From Thiospirochaeta perfilievii (GTDB lineage Bacteria > Spirochaetota > Spirochaetia > DSM-2461): a stretch of DNA of 64,000 bases. Made by a program: the position numbers and the translations under genes. Below, one piece after another: positions 46,450 to 56,019 of the stretch. The first letter of the stretch is position 1; every line of letters begins with the position of its first letter. The stretch covers positions 1,178,001-1,242,000 of the forward strand of contig NZ_CP035807.1 of the NCBI RefSeq assembly GCF_008329945.1. Direction: 5' to 3'. Under the pieces are notes generated by a model that saw only the letters and a list, made by a program, of their open reading frames with translations, had not been told where the DNA came from and did not search any database.

Positions 46450-48603
46450 ATGAAACTAAAAAAAATACTAATTACAATACTTTTGTTGCTACATATAAAA
46501 GCGTATACACAGGAATCTCAAATATTAGAGTTTAATAATAGGCCAATTAGGGATGTATTAATGGTCTTAGCAGACTTAACCAATAAAAATATTATCCCTG
46601 ATGCCACAGTTACAGGAACATGTAGCTACTACTTCTCTACAGAAAACTTAGATGAAGCACTGGACCTATTTCTCCTAAGCCAGAACCTATATATAAGTAG
46701 GCTAGAGTCGGCATATAAAGTATCAAAAATAAAAAGTAGCATCCAGGAGGATCTAATTTCCATCACTTGTAAAGATAGTGATCTCTCCTTGGTACTGGAT
46801 AACTTATCAAACTTAACAGGAAGAACAATACTCTTTGACTCCCTCCCAGGTAGTAGAACTACTTTAAATATTAATGGTTTATCAATAAACAAAATACTAG
46901 AGATAATCTTTGTTAAATACCCAGAGTATATAGTAGAAGATAGTGTTGATTATTTATATATAAAGAGAGAGGTTGTAAGTAATAACTCAAGCACTCCAGA
47001 GTTATCAGAGAGTAATGGTATAGTGCTAAATAGTGATGGTACCTACTCAATAAACCTTATAAAAGTTAGATTTAGACAGGTGTTAACCGAGTTATTTAAC
47101 AAAGCGGGATATGAATACTCCATCCAGGGTAGATCAGACTCTATCATAGATAAGCTATCTTTTAAGAATAAATCATTTATAGAGATGCTAAATCTAATAC
47201 TAGAAGGGGGCAACTCAGACTATGTGCTATCTAATAGTATCTACTACATATTTGATATTAGCAAGACAGAAGTAGCTAACAGACATGTAGAAACGAGGAT
47301 AATAGAGCTAAAACATATTAAAGTGAAAGAGCTATTAAAACTAATTCCCGGAACTTTTATGAGTAACAACGTATTAAAAGTAGATGAAGCCTCAAACTCT
47401 GTAATTGTCTATGGAACAGAGATAAAAAGTGAACCAATTATTAAATTTATCAGTTTAATAGATAAAGAGACAGATAGTACACCAAGATGGTTTGTAATGA
47501 ACTTTATATCATCAGAGATATTTAAAAGTCTCTTAGTTAAAAACTACCCTCAAGACTCCATAATAAATGTGGATGAAAACTCATTTATTATGATGTTAAA
47601 CGATATTGAGTACAAATCTGTTCTTGAGTTAAAAGAGAAGATGGATATTCCACCCAAGAGTACTCTTATAACCTTAAAATATATTAAATCAGATATACTA
47701 ATGGAGCACCTACCAAAAACGATTTCAGCAGATAGTATTATACTTACTCCTAACCCATCAAATATTTTTTATTATGGAAGTCAGGAATCATATAGATCCT
47801 TTTTAGAAGAGTTAAGTAGAATTGACCTTCCCACTCCACAGATTAAATATAAGGTTCTAGTTCTACAAAATACAGTTGGAGATAATTTTAATTTTGGATT
47901 AGATATACGATCCCACTCTGAAAACAATGGGGATATATCTCTTCCAGAGGATGACTGGTCATCTTTTTCCGGGGCTCTAGGAGGTCTACTTAATTTAAAC
48001 TTCAATGTTCTTTCTGCTTTAGGCCCACTATTTAGTTATGAATTACAGGCTGCTTTAAGTGAGAATAGATCTAAAATTCTAGTTGATACAACACTACAGG
48101 CTCTGTCTGGAAAGAAGGTTAGCTTTCGAAATACAACCACTACAAGATTCTACAAATCTACAACAGATGCTGATGGAAAAACAGAGTCTACTGGGGCTAC
48201 TCAGGAGGTTTCCTGGGGGATACTACTAGATATAGAGGGATGGATTAGTGGTGATGGTATGATTACAGTCAATGTTCAATCAACAATATCAGATGAGACT
48301 AAAGTTTCAGGTGAGGCTTCTGGTATTCCTTCTACCTCAGAGAAAATTGTTAATACCGAGGTAAGAACAAAAGAGGGAGAACCTGTTGTTATTGGTGGGC
48401 TTATTAGTAGTAAAAACGAAAGTGTAATAGAGAAGACACCGATACTTGGGGACATACCTCTGCTAGGTAAACTGTTCCAAAAAACAGAGGATAGGGATAC
48501 CCAGTCAGAATTCATAATCTACCTCCTACCTTATATAGATAAATCTACAGAAAACAGTACTGCTTTAAGTATTAAAACTGCTTACAAGGAGTTAATAGAT
48601 TAA
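46450..48603 (+). CDS. gspD: Type II secretion secretin GspD
   Basis: 717 residues. Signal peptide (MKLKKILITILLLLHIKAYT), an N0-type domain beginning ILEFNNRPIRDVLMVLADLT, repeated N-domains (VKELLKLIPGTF, KYIKSDILMEHLPKTISAD), and the secretin channel domain from about residue 470 with LVDTTLQALSGKKVSFRNTT and VVIGGLISSKNESVIEKTPI, LGDIPLLGKLFQ. It forms the outer-membrane gate of the type II system. The stop overlaps the gspE ATG (TAATG). Spirochaete secretins of this kind are often diverged; a PilQ role is less likely because the operon has GspG-type pseudopilins. Confidence 0.9.
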   Translation: MKLKKILITILLLLHIKAYTQESQILEFNNRPIRDVLMVLADLTNKNIIPDATVTGTCSYYFSTENLDEALDLFLLSQNLYISRLESAYKVSKIKSSIQEDLISITCKDSDLSLVLDNLSNLTGRTILFDSLPGSRTTLNINGLSINKILEIIFVKYPEYIVEDSVDYLYIKREVVSNNSSTPELSESNGIVLNSDGTYSINLIKVRFRQVLTELFNKAGYEYSIQGRSDSIIDKLSFKNKSFIEMLNLILEGGNSDYVLSNSIYYIFDISKTEVANRHVETRIIELKHIKVKELLKLIPGTFMSNNVLKVDEASNSVIVYGTEIKSEPIIKFISLIDKETDSTPRWFVMNFISSEIFKSLLVKNYPQDSIINVDENSFIMMLNDIEYKSVLELKEKMDIPPKSTLITLKYIKSDILMEHLPKTISADSIILTPNPSNIFYYGSQESYRSFLEELSRIDLPTPQIKYKVLVLQNTVGDNFNFGLDIRSHSENNGDISLPEDDWSSFSGALGGLLNLNFNVLSALGPLFSYELQAALSENRSKILVDTTLQALSGKKVSFRNTTTTRFYKSTTDADGKTESTGATQEVSWGILLDIEGWISGDGMITVNVQSTISDETKVSGEASGIPSTSEKIVNTEVRTKEGEPVVIGGLISSKNESVIEKTPILGDIPLLGKLFQKTEDRDTQSEFIIYLLPYIDKSTENSTALSIKTAYKELID

Positions 48604-49991
48604 TGGAACTTGTAACTATCGAAGATTATAAAAACGATATAGGCCTTCTTAACCAATATCCAGTTAAATATATAAAAAACAACGGCATATTAAAATTAAA
48701 GGAGAGTGAATCAACCCTGATTATTGGAACAACCAATAGAGCCAGTAAACAGGTATACACTCAACTTGATAATCTACATAAAGAGAAAAAGATTATATAC
48801 TGTAGGGTAAATAGTAGCGAGTTAACATCATATCTATCTAAGTCCAGCTCTATAAACAGTATATATAGCGAGAAAAAAACAGAGCTTACAGACCTTAATA
48901 AATTAGCAAATGATGCTCCAATTATCAATCTTGTTAACTCTATAATAATTGATGGAATAAACCTTGGTTCATCGGATATACATATAGAGGGTTATGACTC
49001 TGAGGTAGTTCTAAGATATAGGGTCGATGGGGTATTAGTAAAGTCGGAGAATATTAGAAAGGAGCTCTTCTCCCCTATTAGTTCAAGAATTAAAATAATG
49101 GCAAATTTAAATATTATGGAGAAAAGACAACCCCAGGATGGTAGAGTTAGTGTCCATCTAGAAGGGGTAGATATAGACCTAAGAATATCAATAGTACCTC
49201 TATCAACAGGGGAGTCTATTGTACTAAGATTATTTGTTAAGAAGAATAATTTAGTTTCCCTGGAGGATTTAGGCTATTATGGAAAAAATTTAAAAATACT
49301 AAAGGACGTTATAAATCTCCCCTATGGTCTTATTCTAATTACAGGGCCTACAGGTTCTGGTAAAACAACAACCTTAAATGCCTTATTACAGTTACTAGAT
49401 AGTTCCCAAAAGAAGATAATTACAATAGAAGATCCTGTTGAGTACTCTGTTCCAGGAGTAAATCAGATACAGGTAAACAATGAAATAGACTTAGGTTTCA
49501 GCGATATACTACGAAGGGTTCTAAGACAGGATCCAGATGTAATAATGATTGGTGAGATAAGGGATAAGGAGACAGCAGAACTAGTTATTAGAGCCTCGTT
49601 AACAGGACATCTTGTACTATCCACCCTACATACCAATGATGCAGCATCCTCTATTTCCAGACTTAAGGATTTGGGAGTAGCTGAGTATCTAATTACATCA
49701 GTACTTAAGGCATCATTTGCCCAGAGATTATTAAGAACGATATGTTCAAAATGTGGTGGAGATGGTTGTAAAACATGCTCAAAAACAGGGTTAAAAGGTC
49801 GTATAGCTATCTCAGAAGGCTTTGTTATGGATGAAACCCTTGAAGCACTTATCCTTGATAACGCAAAACCATATAAAATAAGAAAACATCTAGAAAATTC
49901 AGGGATGAAAAGCCTCTATCAAGCTGGTATTATATCAGCTAATAATAATAAGACAACAATGGACGAAGTAACAAGGGTGCTATCTTGTTAA
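48603..49991 (+). CDS. gspE: Type II secretion ATPase GspE
   Basis: 462 residues. Walker A GPTGSGKTTTLNALL, the Asp box IITIEDPVEYSVPGVNQIQV, Walker B DVIMIGEIRDKETAELV, and the His box GHLVLSTLHTNDAASS are all intact. A Cys cluster (CSKCGGDGCKTCSKTGLKG) gives the GspE zinc motif. The N-terminal domain is shortened relative to the typical 500-570 residues. It powers pseudopilus assembly from the cytoplasmic face. It overlaps gspD by one base and gspF by 7 nt. Confidence 0.95.
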   Translation: MELVTIEDYKNDIGLLNQYPVKYIKNNGILKLKESESTLIIGTTNRASKQVYTQLDNLHKEKKIIYCRVNSSELTSYLSKSSSINSIYSEKKTELTDLNKLANDAPIINLVNSIIIDGINLGSSDIHIEGYDSEVVLRYRVDGVLVKSENIRKELFSPISSRIKIMANLNIMEKRQPQDGRVSVHLEGVDIDLRISIVPLSTGESIVLRLFVKKNNLVSLEDLGYYGKNLKILKDVINLPYGLILITGPTGSGKTTTLNALLQLLDSSQKKIITIEDPVEYSVPGVNQIQVNNEIDLGFSDILRRVLRQDPDVIMIGEIRDKETAELVIRASLTGHLVLSTLHTNDAASSISRLKDLGVAEYLITSVLKASFAQRLLRTICSKCGGDGCKTCSKTGLKGRIAISEGFVMDETLEALILDNAKPYKIRKHLENSGMKSLYQAGIISANNNKTTMDEVTRVLSC

Positions 49992-51139
49992 AGTATCGTT
50001 GCAAGGCAGTTAATAGTTCTGGAACAGTTGTAGAAGTGACCCTGGATGCTAGAGATAAAGATGAGCTATATACTCTATTAAGAGACAGAGACCTCTCCCT
50101 ACTTTCAGCTATAAAGGTTAACTCTAGCAGATTAAAACTTAATAAAAATCAAATAATAACCTTCACCCAGACTATTAGCCTCCTATTGAACTCTAACCTA
50201 TCTATACAGGATGCAATTAAGATTGGACAGACATCCTTTACAGATAAAAAAGTAGTAACACTTTCTAATCTAATTACAGAAAATCTTGATAGAGGAGAGT
50301 CTCTCTCTGGAACATTGAAAACACTAAACCCTGGATTTTCTGACCTCTATATAGGTTTAATAGAGGTAGGAGAAACAACAGGAAATCTTAAAAAAGTAAT
50401 AAATCAACTACACTTTTTCTTAGATAGGGAGAAAAAGTTCAATGATAAGTTAATTGGGGCTATAATTTATCCTATTATTGTTCTATCTATGACTTTAATT
50501 TTTAGTGTGGTATTTGTAATTTTCATCCTACCAGGGTTTAATGAGATGTTCCAAAGTTTAGGTGGAGGATTAGCAGATACCCTTGTAAATAGGGGAAGAA
50601 CTTTAACAACAATTGTAACAATAACTACTCTTCTACTTGCAATTGTAGTTCTAATTCATCTTAAAAGAGATCAGAAGATAGAAGAGATTTATCTAAAAAT
50701 ACCCTTTATTGGTAAAATAGTTCTAGAAAATGAGACATTTAATCTTATTTTTGCTCTATCAGTACTAACTGAGAGCTCCCTAACAATTGAGAACTCTCTA
50801 GATTATGGAAAAAATGTTCTTAAAAACAGTTATCTAAAGAGCCAAATTGATAGTATAAAAAACTCTATAATATGTGGTTCATCTCTATCATTAGCTTTCA
50901 GAGAGACCCTTTTTCCTAGTAAAGTCTCATCCTTTATTCAAGTAGGAGAGAAAACAGGTAATATAACATCTATTTTTAATGAGTTAAGTAGTTATTATCT
51001 GAAAGAGAGTGAAAAGAGAATAGAGCGGTTTATGACTGTGATAGATCCTATTTTCACCCTACTTTTAGGTTCAGGACTACTGCTTCTAATTTCAACATTT
51101 ATTCTACCAGTTCTTACCAAGATGGGGGACTTACTGTGA
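49985..51139 (+). CDS. gspF: Type II secretion inner-membrane protein GspF
   Basis: 384 residues from a TTG start inside the end of gspE. The N-terminal YRCKAVNSSGTVVEVTLDAR is the GspF cap, followed by two T2SSF repeats: FTQTISLLLNSNLSIQDAIK...FSDLYIGLIEVGETTGNL and FALSVLTESSLTIENSLDYG...FPSKVSSFIQVGEKTGNI. Three membrane segments are visible (around 165-190, 215-235 and at the C-terminus). It forms the membrane platform that couples GspE to pseudopilus growth. Its TGA overlaps the GTG start of the next gene (GTGA). Confidence 0.93.
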   Translation: MLKYRCKAVNSSGTVVEVTLDARDKDELYTLLRDRDLSLLSAIKVNSSRLKLNKNQIITFTQTISLLLNSNLSIQDAIKIGQTSFTDKKVVTLSNLITENLDRGESLSGTLKTLNPGFSDLYIGLIEVGETTGNLKKVINQLHFFLDREKKFNDKLIGAIIYPIIVLSMTLIFSVVFVIFILPGFNEMFQSLGGGLADTLVNRGRTLTTIVTITTLLLAIVVLIHLKRDQKIEEIYLKIPFIGKIVLENETFNLIFALSVLTESSLTIENSLDYGKNVLKNSYLKSQIDSIKNSIICGSSLSLAFRETLFPSKVSSFIQVGEKTGNITSIFNELSSYYLKESEKRIERFMTVIDPIFTLLLGSGLLLLISTFILPVLTKMGDLL

Positions 51140-52056
51140 CAAATAATCAGATTGATAACTTTCACACTATAATATTGGATCTATCAAATGTTAATACTAA
51201 AGAAGAGATTGAAAACTATATTCCCAGTCAGTTAGAGTTACACTTCCCTGATCCTTCAGAATTGATTTATGACTATATAATCCTTGGAAAAGGTGTTAAT
51301 AGAAGAGGTCTACTCTGTTACACCTTAAAATCTATAGCAGAAGGTTTAGATCAAAAGAGAATCCTCCATCCTTTCTTACTATTTAAGCATATCTATAATA
51401 GGGATGGAATTTACTCAGTAATATACAACAAAAATATACTAACAGTTGAGATAAAAAATGGGACATATACATCTGCTTCTACAGGTCTACCAGAATCTGA
51501 TATTGATAATCTTATTTTAATATCGGACAACTCTACACCTAACTCCTTAAACTTAAACAAACTATACAAAAAAGTTAAACATGACCTATTTTTTATCAAG
51601 AGTGGGTTTAAATATAGATCAATTTTACTACCGATTTTAGTTTTTTCATTAACTATTTCCCTAACCCTATATGGACTAAATAGGTACAACTACAGTCACC
51701 TTAAATTGAATGAATTACAACAGGAGTTAACCAGCATTCAATTCAAACAGAATAATGCTGAAGAACTAAGGTCAATGTATAACCAGGTAAAAGAGGAGAT
51801 TCATATTATAGAGAGCCATTCAACTCCTGATATTTATTCTATCTTTTCTGAATTAACAAAATATGGAACCGAGTATAAAATTATCAATTTTAGCTACTCT
51901 GATAGGTTTATCAGGATAAATGCTATAACCGATAATAGTTTGAATCTAATATCATCGCTAAATAGATCCGAATTATTCAATTTTAAGCAAAACTCTACTA
52001 TAACTAAGGGTGATTATGAGTATGTAACCTTTAGTGGAGAAGTAATATGCCAATAG
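51136..52056 (+). CDS. GspL/PilM-PilN-like assembly protein
   Basis: 306 residues from a GTG start overlapping gspF. The first 150 residues are cytoplasmic-type alpha/beta (IILDLSNVNTKEEIENYIPS, LIYDYIILGKGVNRRGLLCY) like a reduced GspL/PilM fold; one membrane helix follows at about 160-182 (ILLPILVFSLTISLTLYG), then a coiled coil and a small ferredoxin-like periplasmic domain, as in GspL or PilN. Classical GspL has about 400 residues, so the actin-like part is shortened. Assigned by topology and operon position, not by strong sequence motifs. Confidence 0.6.
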   Translation: MTNNQIDNFHTIILDLSNVNTKEEIENYIPSQLELHFPDPSELIYDYIILGKGVNRRGLLCYTLKSIAEGLDQKRILHPFLLFKHIYNRDGIYSVIYNKNILTVEIKNGTYTSASTGLPESDIDNLILISDNSTPNSLNLNKLYKKVKHDLFFIKSGFKYRSILLPILVFSLTISLTLYGLNRYNYSHLKLNELQQELTSIQFKQNNAEELRSMYNQVKEEIHIIESHSTPDIYSIFSELTKYGTEYKIINFSYSDRFIRINAITDNSLNLISSLNRSELFNFKQNSTITKGDYEYVTFSGEVICQ

Positions 52057-52901
52057 AGAGAAAAGTAATGTTGTCAATATTAACTATAATAATACTCACC
52101 TTTGGTACATATCTTCTATATAACAATTACTACCTGGTTTATAAAGATAATCTAAGTAAAATAGAAAAGTACACCACATTAATTACTAAAACTAAGAACA
52201 GTGAAGAAAACTCTGTCTCAACTGTGGATATTGAGGAGTTAGAACATCGAATTGATGAGTTAAACAACTACTTCTTTGATCAACATTCCATAGTAATTAC
52301 TACTGTAACGACAGATATTCTAAGTAGACTCAAAAGTCACACTATATCTGTCTCTGGATTTCAGGAGGGGATGAACTCAGTCCGATTCACAATTAAGGGA
52401 GATATTAACGACTTAACACGTTTTTTTTATAGCCTCTCCTTAGAGAAAAAATTTTATGACTTTCCAAGTATCTCCATCTCCATGATAGATAACAATAATT
52501 TCCAGGGTAGTATCGATGTAAAAAGAGTCCTTCTAACAGATAAGCCTGTAAATAAGTATATTACAGAGAGTTTTAAGAGGATTAAATTTTCATCAGCCTA
52601 TATTGATAGTAGCCGTATAATGGGAACATCTTTCATTACCCAAGAGGAAGTAGTTGAGAAAGAGCCAGAAGTTATAGAAGATAGAAAGTTAGTCAAAACA
52701 AATAAGTTTCAATTTGTAGGAACTCTTAGACAAAACAAAAAAGAGATAACAATGTTTAGAGAGAGTAGTAATGGACGAATATTTAAATTTCTGTTTGAAG
52801 AAGAGATTGATGGGTGGAAATATTTAGGTTTAAAAATAGTAACTATATGTTTGAAAAGGAAGATATCTTATATGAGGTTAAACAGTGATAAAAATCTATA
52901 A
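52047..52901 (+). CDS. GspM/PilO-like protein with GspC/PilP-like C-terminus
   Basis: 284 residues. One N-terminal membrane helix (VMLSILTIIILTFGTYLLY), a coiled coil (about 30-75), a ferredoxin-like periplasmic domain (VSGFQEGMNSVRFTIKGDIN) as in PilO/GspM, then from about 215 a stretch KTNKFQFVGTLRQNKKEIT...IFKFLFEEEIDGWKYLGL that looks like the PilP/GspC homology region. That would merge two inner-membrane partners of the secretin in one chain. No separate gspC is found in the operon, which supports this. It overlaps its neighbours by 10 and 17 nt. Confidence 0.55.
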   Translation: MPIERKVMLSILTIIILTFGTYLLYNNYYLVYKDNLSKIEKYTTLITKTKNSEENSVSTVDIEELEHRIDELNNYFFDQHSIVITTVTTDILSRLKSHTISVSGFQEGMNSVRFTIKGDINDLTRFFYSLSLEKKFYDFPSISISMIDNNNFQGSIDVKRVLLTDKPVNKYITESFKRIKFSSAYIDSSRIMGTSFITQEEVVEKEPEVIEDRKLVKTNKFQFVGTLRQNKKEITMFRESSNGRIFKFLFEEEIDGWKYLGLKIVTICLKRKISYMRLNSDKNL

Positions 52902-53559
52902 CTTAGTAATTGTGATAATAATTCTAGGATCAATTTCCTGTGTATCGAATAATAATAGAAGTAGTACTCTGTCAAACTCACTTCTTGGAATTCTATATGA
53001 TAATGATAATAACCCATTAAATAATATAGACCTTGAGTTTATTAATAGTGAGTTAGAAACAGTTACAACTACAACGGATATAGATGGAAAGTTCTTTATC
53101 CCGGAGCTGGAGTTTGGTAAATACAAAATTATTATTAGAAATAAAATCATGAACCAAACTGTGGAGATAGAACATTACAGTATAGAGAATATTCTAATTC
53201 TAAGAGTTAAAACGATAACAGATTTAATACTGGACCTTGAGGTCTGTTTAGAAAAATCGGATTTTGATAGATCAAAACTCCTTATTTCTAAGATTGAAGA
53301 AATAGATAAAGATAACGAGTTCTTTATCTATTTAAAAGGGATATACCATTATAAAATAGATGAGATGGATCAATCAGAAACTCTCCTGTTAACTTTAGAA
53401 GGTAGAGATTACGCCTATGTCTACCTACTTCTTGCAGATATTTATCAGTATCATAAAAGCACCCCAAACAGAGCAATTTACTACCTAAAGAAATTTCTTA
53501 ATATAGAACAGGACAAAATAATATACAAACGTTTAGAGGAGTTGGAAAGTGATAATTAG
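52885..53559 (+). CDS. Lipoprotein with carboxypeptidase-regulatory-like domain
   Basis: 224 residues from a GTG start. Signal sequence ends GSISC at Cys19. Residues about 32-75 (LLGILYDNDNNPLNNIDLEF, TTTTDIDGKFFIPELEFGKY) form a carboxypeptidase-regulatory-like or transthyretin-type beta sandwich. From about 105 the chain is helical with TPR-like spacing (YLKGIYHYKIDEMDQSETLL, YLLLADIYQYHKSTPNRAIY). Being inside the secretion operon it may serve as a pilotin or secretin-assembly partner, which are often TPR lipoproteins; this is inference from context. Confidence 0.65.
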   Translation: MIKIYNLVIVIIILGSISCVSNNNRSSTLSNSLLGILYDNDNNPLNNIDLEFINSELETVTTTTDIDGKFFIPELEFGKYKIIIRNKIMNQTVEIEHYSIENILILRVKTITDLILDLEVCLEKSDFDRSKLLISKIEEIDKDNEFFIYLKGIYHYKIDEMDQSETLLLTLEGRDYAYVYLLLADIYQYHKSTPNRAIYYLKKFLNIEQDKIIYKRLEELESDN

Positions 53560-53989
53560 AAAGATATTAAAAGAGGATGATGGTTGGACATTTATTGAGA
53601 CAATTATTGGTATTGCCATAGTACTACTACTAAGTACCGGTGTGGGTGTCGTAGCAACAAAACAACTAAGTAAAGCAAATGTAACAGCAGCTAAAAGTCA
53701 GATTGGCAACTTTAAATTAGCTTTAGAAATCTATAAACAGGACTGTAAAATATACCCAACCCAGGAGCAGGGCTTAGAAGCACTTTACGAGAAACCACAG
53801 TTAAGTCCAGCACCTCTTAACTGGGATGGGCCATATATAGATAAAAAAGTACCTCTAGACCCATGGGATAATGAGTATAAATACAACAACCCAGGTGTAA
53901 ATGGCCTACCATTTACAATAACAAGTCTAGGTGCAGATGCATTACCAGGAGGAGAGGGTATTAATAGTGATATTCACTCCTACGAGTAG
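53549..53989 (+). CDS. gspG: Major pseudopilin GspG
   Basis: 146 residues from a GTG start. After a short leader (KILKEDDG) the cleavage site is G/WTFIETIIGIAIVLLLSTGV: Glu5 of the mature protein is present, but residue 1 is Trp instead of the usual Phe or Met. The globular part is textbook GspG: AALEIYKQD-type helix, YPTQEQGLEALYEKP, GPYIDKKVPLDPWDNEYKYN and the calcium-loop end TSLGADALPGGEGINSDIHS. It builds the pseudopilus that pushes substrates through the secretin. Processed by the peptidase at 55496. Confidence 0.95.
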   Translation: MIIRKILKEDDGWTFIETIIGIAIVLLLSTGVGVVATKQLSKANVTAAKSQIGNFKLALEIYKQDCKIYPTQEQGLEALYEKPQLSPAPLNWDGPYIDKKVPLDPWDNEYKYNNPGVNGLPFTITSLGADALPGGEGINSDIHSYE

Positions 53990-54170
53990 CAATGATGATG
54001 GTTATATTCTACTAGACACTATAATCTCTCTACTAATCCTAACTATTCTCTTAGCAAATGTGTATGGTCTAGTTATTAAGGGTTTACAATTTAAATCAGA
54101 ATTAAATGAGAGAGTGACAGCCTCTATAAATAAAAGTCTGGAATACGATGAGCAGTTCAAAAACCTATAG
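53967..54170 (+). CDS. Very small minor pseudopilin (GspI/GspH-like)
   Basis: 67 residues from the GTG at 53967, which has a strong GGAGGAGAGGG 9-16 nt upstream; the ATG at 53931 would overlap gspG further and lacks a ribosome site. Leader ends NDDG and the mature start is YILLDTIISLLILTILLANV, with Asp instead of Glu at position 5 and Tyr at position 1. The globular domain is almost absent (about 30 residues), far shorter than GspI or GspH (about 120-170). It may act only as a filament-tip initiator. Operon order suggests GspI. Confidence 0.6.
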   Translation: MIFTPTSSNDDGYILLDTIISLLILTILLANVYGLVIKGLQFKSELNERVTASINKSLEYDEQFKNL

Positions 54171-54594
54171 TAATGATGGATTCACATTGATTGAAGTTAT
54201 AGTTGCTATTTTAATTGTAGCAATTATCTCTACTGTTATATACACAAACCTAACTGATATCAGTCAAGCTGTTTCAAAATCTAAACAATCATTAAATAGA
54301 GACTCGGATATTCTTACCCTACGTACAATTTTGTTAACAGAGGTTACCAATATTAATAGTCCCTGGTATATTAAGGAACTTAAGGTAGAAAAGGATGATA
54401 AAGCTATAAAAATCTACTATTATAATGGAGACCCAAATCGATTCATAAGTTTTTACTTTTCAGATGGTATTAGGATATTCATTGATAGTTCAGAGATATT
54501 CTACTCCAACCTATTAGATGGAAAGTTCTTACTAGATAATAGAACACTACAATACACCGAAAAGGAGATTTATTTCTGTCTAACTCTTTTGTAA
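54148..54594 (+). CDS. Minor pseudopilin (GspJ-like)
   Basis: 148 residues. Leader SSKTYSNDG, cleavage G/FTLIEVIVAILIVAIIST with Phe1 and Glu5, the canonical type IV pilin signature. The globular domain (DILTLRTILLTEVTNINSPW, AIKIYYYNGDPNRFISFYFS) is shorter than in typical GspJ. It overlaps the preceding small pseudopilin by 23 nt and is followed by a GspK-like protein, matching the order I-J-K of the pseudopilus tip complex. Confidence 0.7.
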   Translation: MSSSKTYSNDGFTLIEVIVAILIVAIISTVIYTNLTDISQAVSKSKQSLNRDSDILTLRTILLTEVTNINSPWYIKELKVEKDDKAIKIYYYNGDPNRFISFYFSDGIRIFIDSSEIFYSNLLDGKFLLDNRTLQYTEKEIYFCLTLL

Positions 54595-55499
54595 CCTTTT
54601 TATTAGCAATAGTAATCTCAACCCTGGCAATTTTTTTCAGCAACTCACTACTACTCCACAGTAAGCTTTTAAACAAGCAGATTGAAAAGATAGAGAATTT
54701 AGAGTCAGATCTGGATATAATTACATCTATTAACGCTTTATTAAAGAACTCATCTGATCAGTCCACTTTCGATATTATTAGATCGGTAGAAATGTTATCT
54801 AGGGAAAACCTAGGGGTTATGATTGTAGACGAATCCTCAAAGATTGACCTTAACTTTATAGACTTCACCCTATTTAAAGAGTCTGAGTTTCAAAAGCTAC
54901 TAAATAACCGAAGTTGGGTAGATCTCCAAGATGAGAGAGAAGCGTTAGGGTTTATCAATAATATTGAGATCTATAGAGAGTACTTCAGGGATGATGTTGA
55001 GTTCGGTGCTATCTTTACAACCCATAGTAAACCAAATATAAATAATAGCAGTGATATATCTCTAGAAATGTTATACAATTTAGCAACAGCAAATAGTAGT
55101 AGAGCATCAATATTTATAAATAAAGTAATAACTAGACGTAAGAGTCAAAATCCATACACAGAAGAGGAGATAGATAAGGAAATTAGGGATTATGTTACTG
55201 CACTTCCAAGCTGGAACATTAATACCCTAGACCCCAAATTACTTAAAGCTCTTCTCTCCAAATACGATTTAGACTACATGCCTTTATATAGAGAAATAAA
55301 AACAGAGAAAGAATTAAAACAGATATATAGGGTCCCAAAAGAGAAAAGCTCCCTATACACCTATCTAGGAGTAACAACTACCTGTTGGAAGATTACTGTA
55401 GAAGACAATATAAACAGAGTAATGACTACCCTCTGGTATGGGTTAAATGCAGATTTAACAGGATACTTTCTTATAAACAGGAGTAAAATATTACTATGA
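54576..55499 (+). CDS. gspK: Minor pseudopilin GspK-like, non-ATG start
   Basis: The ATG at 54792 would leave out the membrane anchor. The same frame runs upstream through SNSFVTFLLAIVISTLAIFF to a CTG at 54576, preceded by AAGGAG with 8-nt spacing, giving about 307 residues, the usual GspK size. The body has the GspK-like pattern: VDESSKIDLNFIDFTLF, QDEREALGFINNIEIYREYF, and TALPSWNINTLDPKLLKALL, the conserved NINTA/NINTL-type motif. GspK lacks Glu5, as here. It caps the pseudopilus. The start codon is uncertain. Confidence 0.75.
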   Translation: MSNSFVTFLLAIVISTLAIFFSNSLLLHSKLLNKQIEKIENLESDLDIITSINALLKNSSDQSTFDIIRSVEMLSRENLGVMIVDESSKIDLNFIDFTLFKESEFQKLLNNRSWVDLQDEREALGFINNIEIYREYFRDDVEFGAIFTTHSKPNINNSSDISLEMLYNLATANSSRASIFINKVITRRKSQNPYTEEEIDKEIRDYVTALPSWNINTLDPKLLKALLSKYDLDYMPLYREIKTEKELKQIYRVPKEKSSLYTYLGVTTTCWKITVEDNINRVMTTLWYGLNADLTGYFLINRSKILL

Positions 55500-55909
55500 T
55501 CTTATTTTTAATCATAGCTTCAACCCTTCTAGCTATCTATGATATTAAAAAACTGAAAGTTCCTAATCTAGGTAATCTACTGCTACTTGTTGTTGTCTTT
55601 GGTAATCTATTTCTAACAAATTACAATATAATACCACATATTATAAGTGGATTAGCTGCATTTCTAACCTTTATACTGATCTATTTCATTTCTAAGAGAA
55701 AGTTAGGAATGGGAGACTGTAAATATACAGCTATAATCGCTCTACATTTCGGTTACAACTTCTGGTTATACTCTGTTATGACAACATCAATAATTGCTCT
55801 GTTTGTAACAATCCCCCTGCTACTATCTAAGAAGATTAAAAGAGATACAAAAATCCCTTTTATGCCATTTTTAGTATCTGGTTGGATATTATATTATTTT
55901 CTAACCTAA
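55496..55909 (+). CDS. Prepilin peptidase (A24 aspartic protease), methyltransferase domain absent
   Basis: 137 residues with about four membrane segments. The two catalytic aspartates are visible in IYDIKKLKVPN and in GMGDCKYTAII (the GxGDxK motif of prepilin peptidases). Full-length GspO/PilD has about 270 residues with an N-terminal N-methylating domain; that part is missing, so this is a peptidase-only form like archaeal or TadV-type enzymes. It overlaps the GspK gene by 4 nt (ATGA) and closes the operon. It should cleave the four pseudopilins just upstream. Confidence 0.88.
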   Translation: MILFLIIASTLLAIYDIKKLKVPNLGNLLLLVVVFGNLFLTNYNIIPHIISGLAAFLTFILIYFISKRKLGMGDCKYTAIIALHFGYNFWLYSVMTTSIIALFVTIPLLLSKKIKRDTKIPFMPFLVSGWILYYFLT

Positions 55910-56019
55910 TATATAATTTAAAAATCAACACTTATTTCATCTTCTTCTAGTTTAATTATTGTTGTAGTGGTTTATGTGATTATTACTTAGGGTTAGTTTT
56001 AGTTTATTAATTATTAGTT

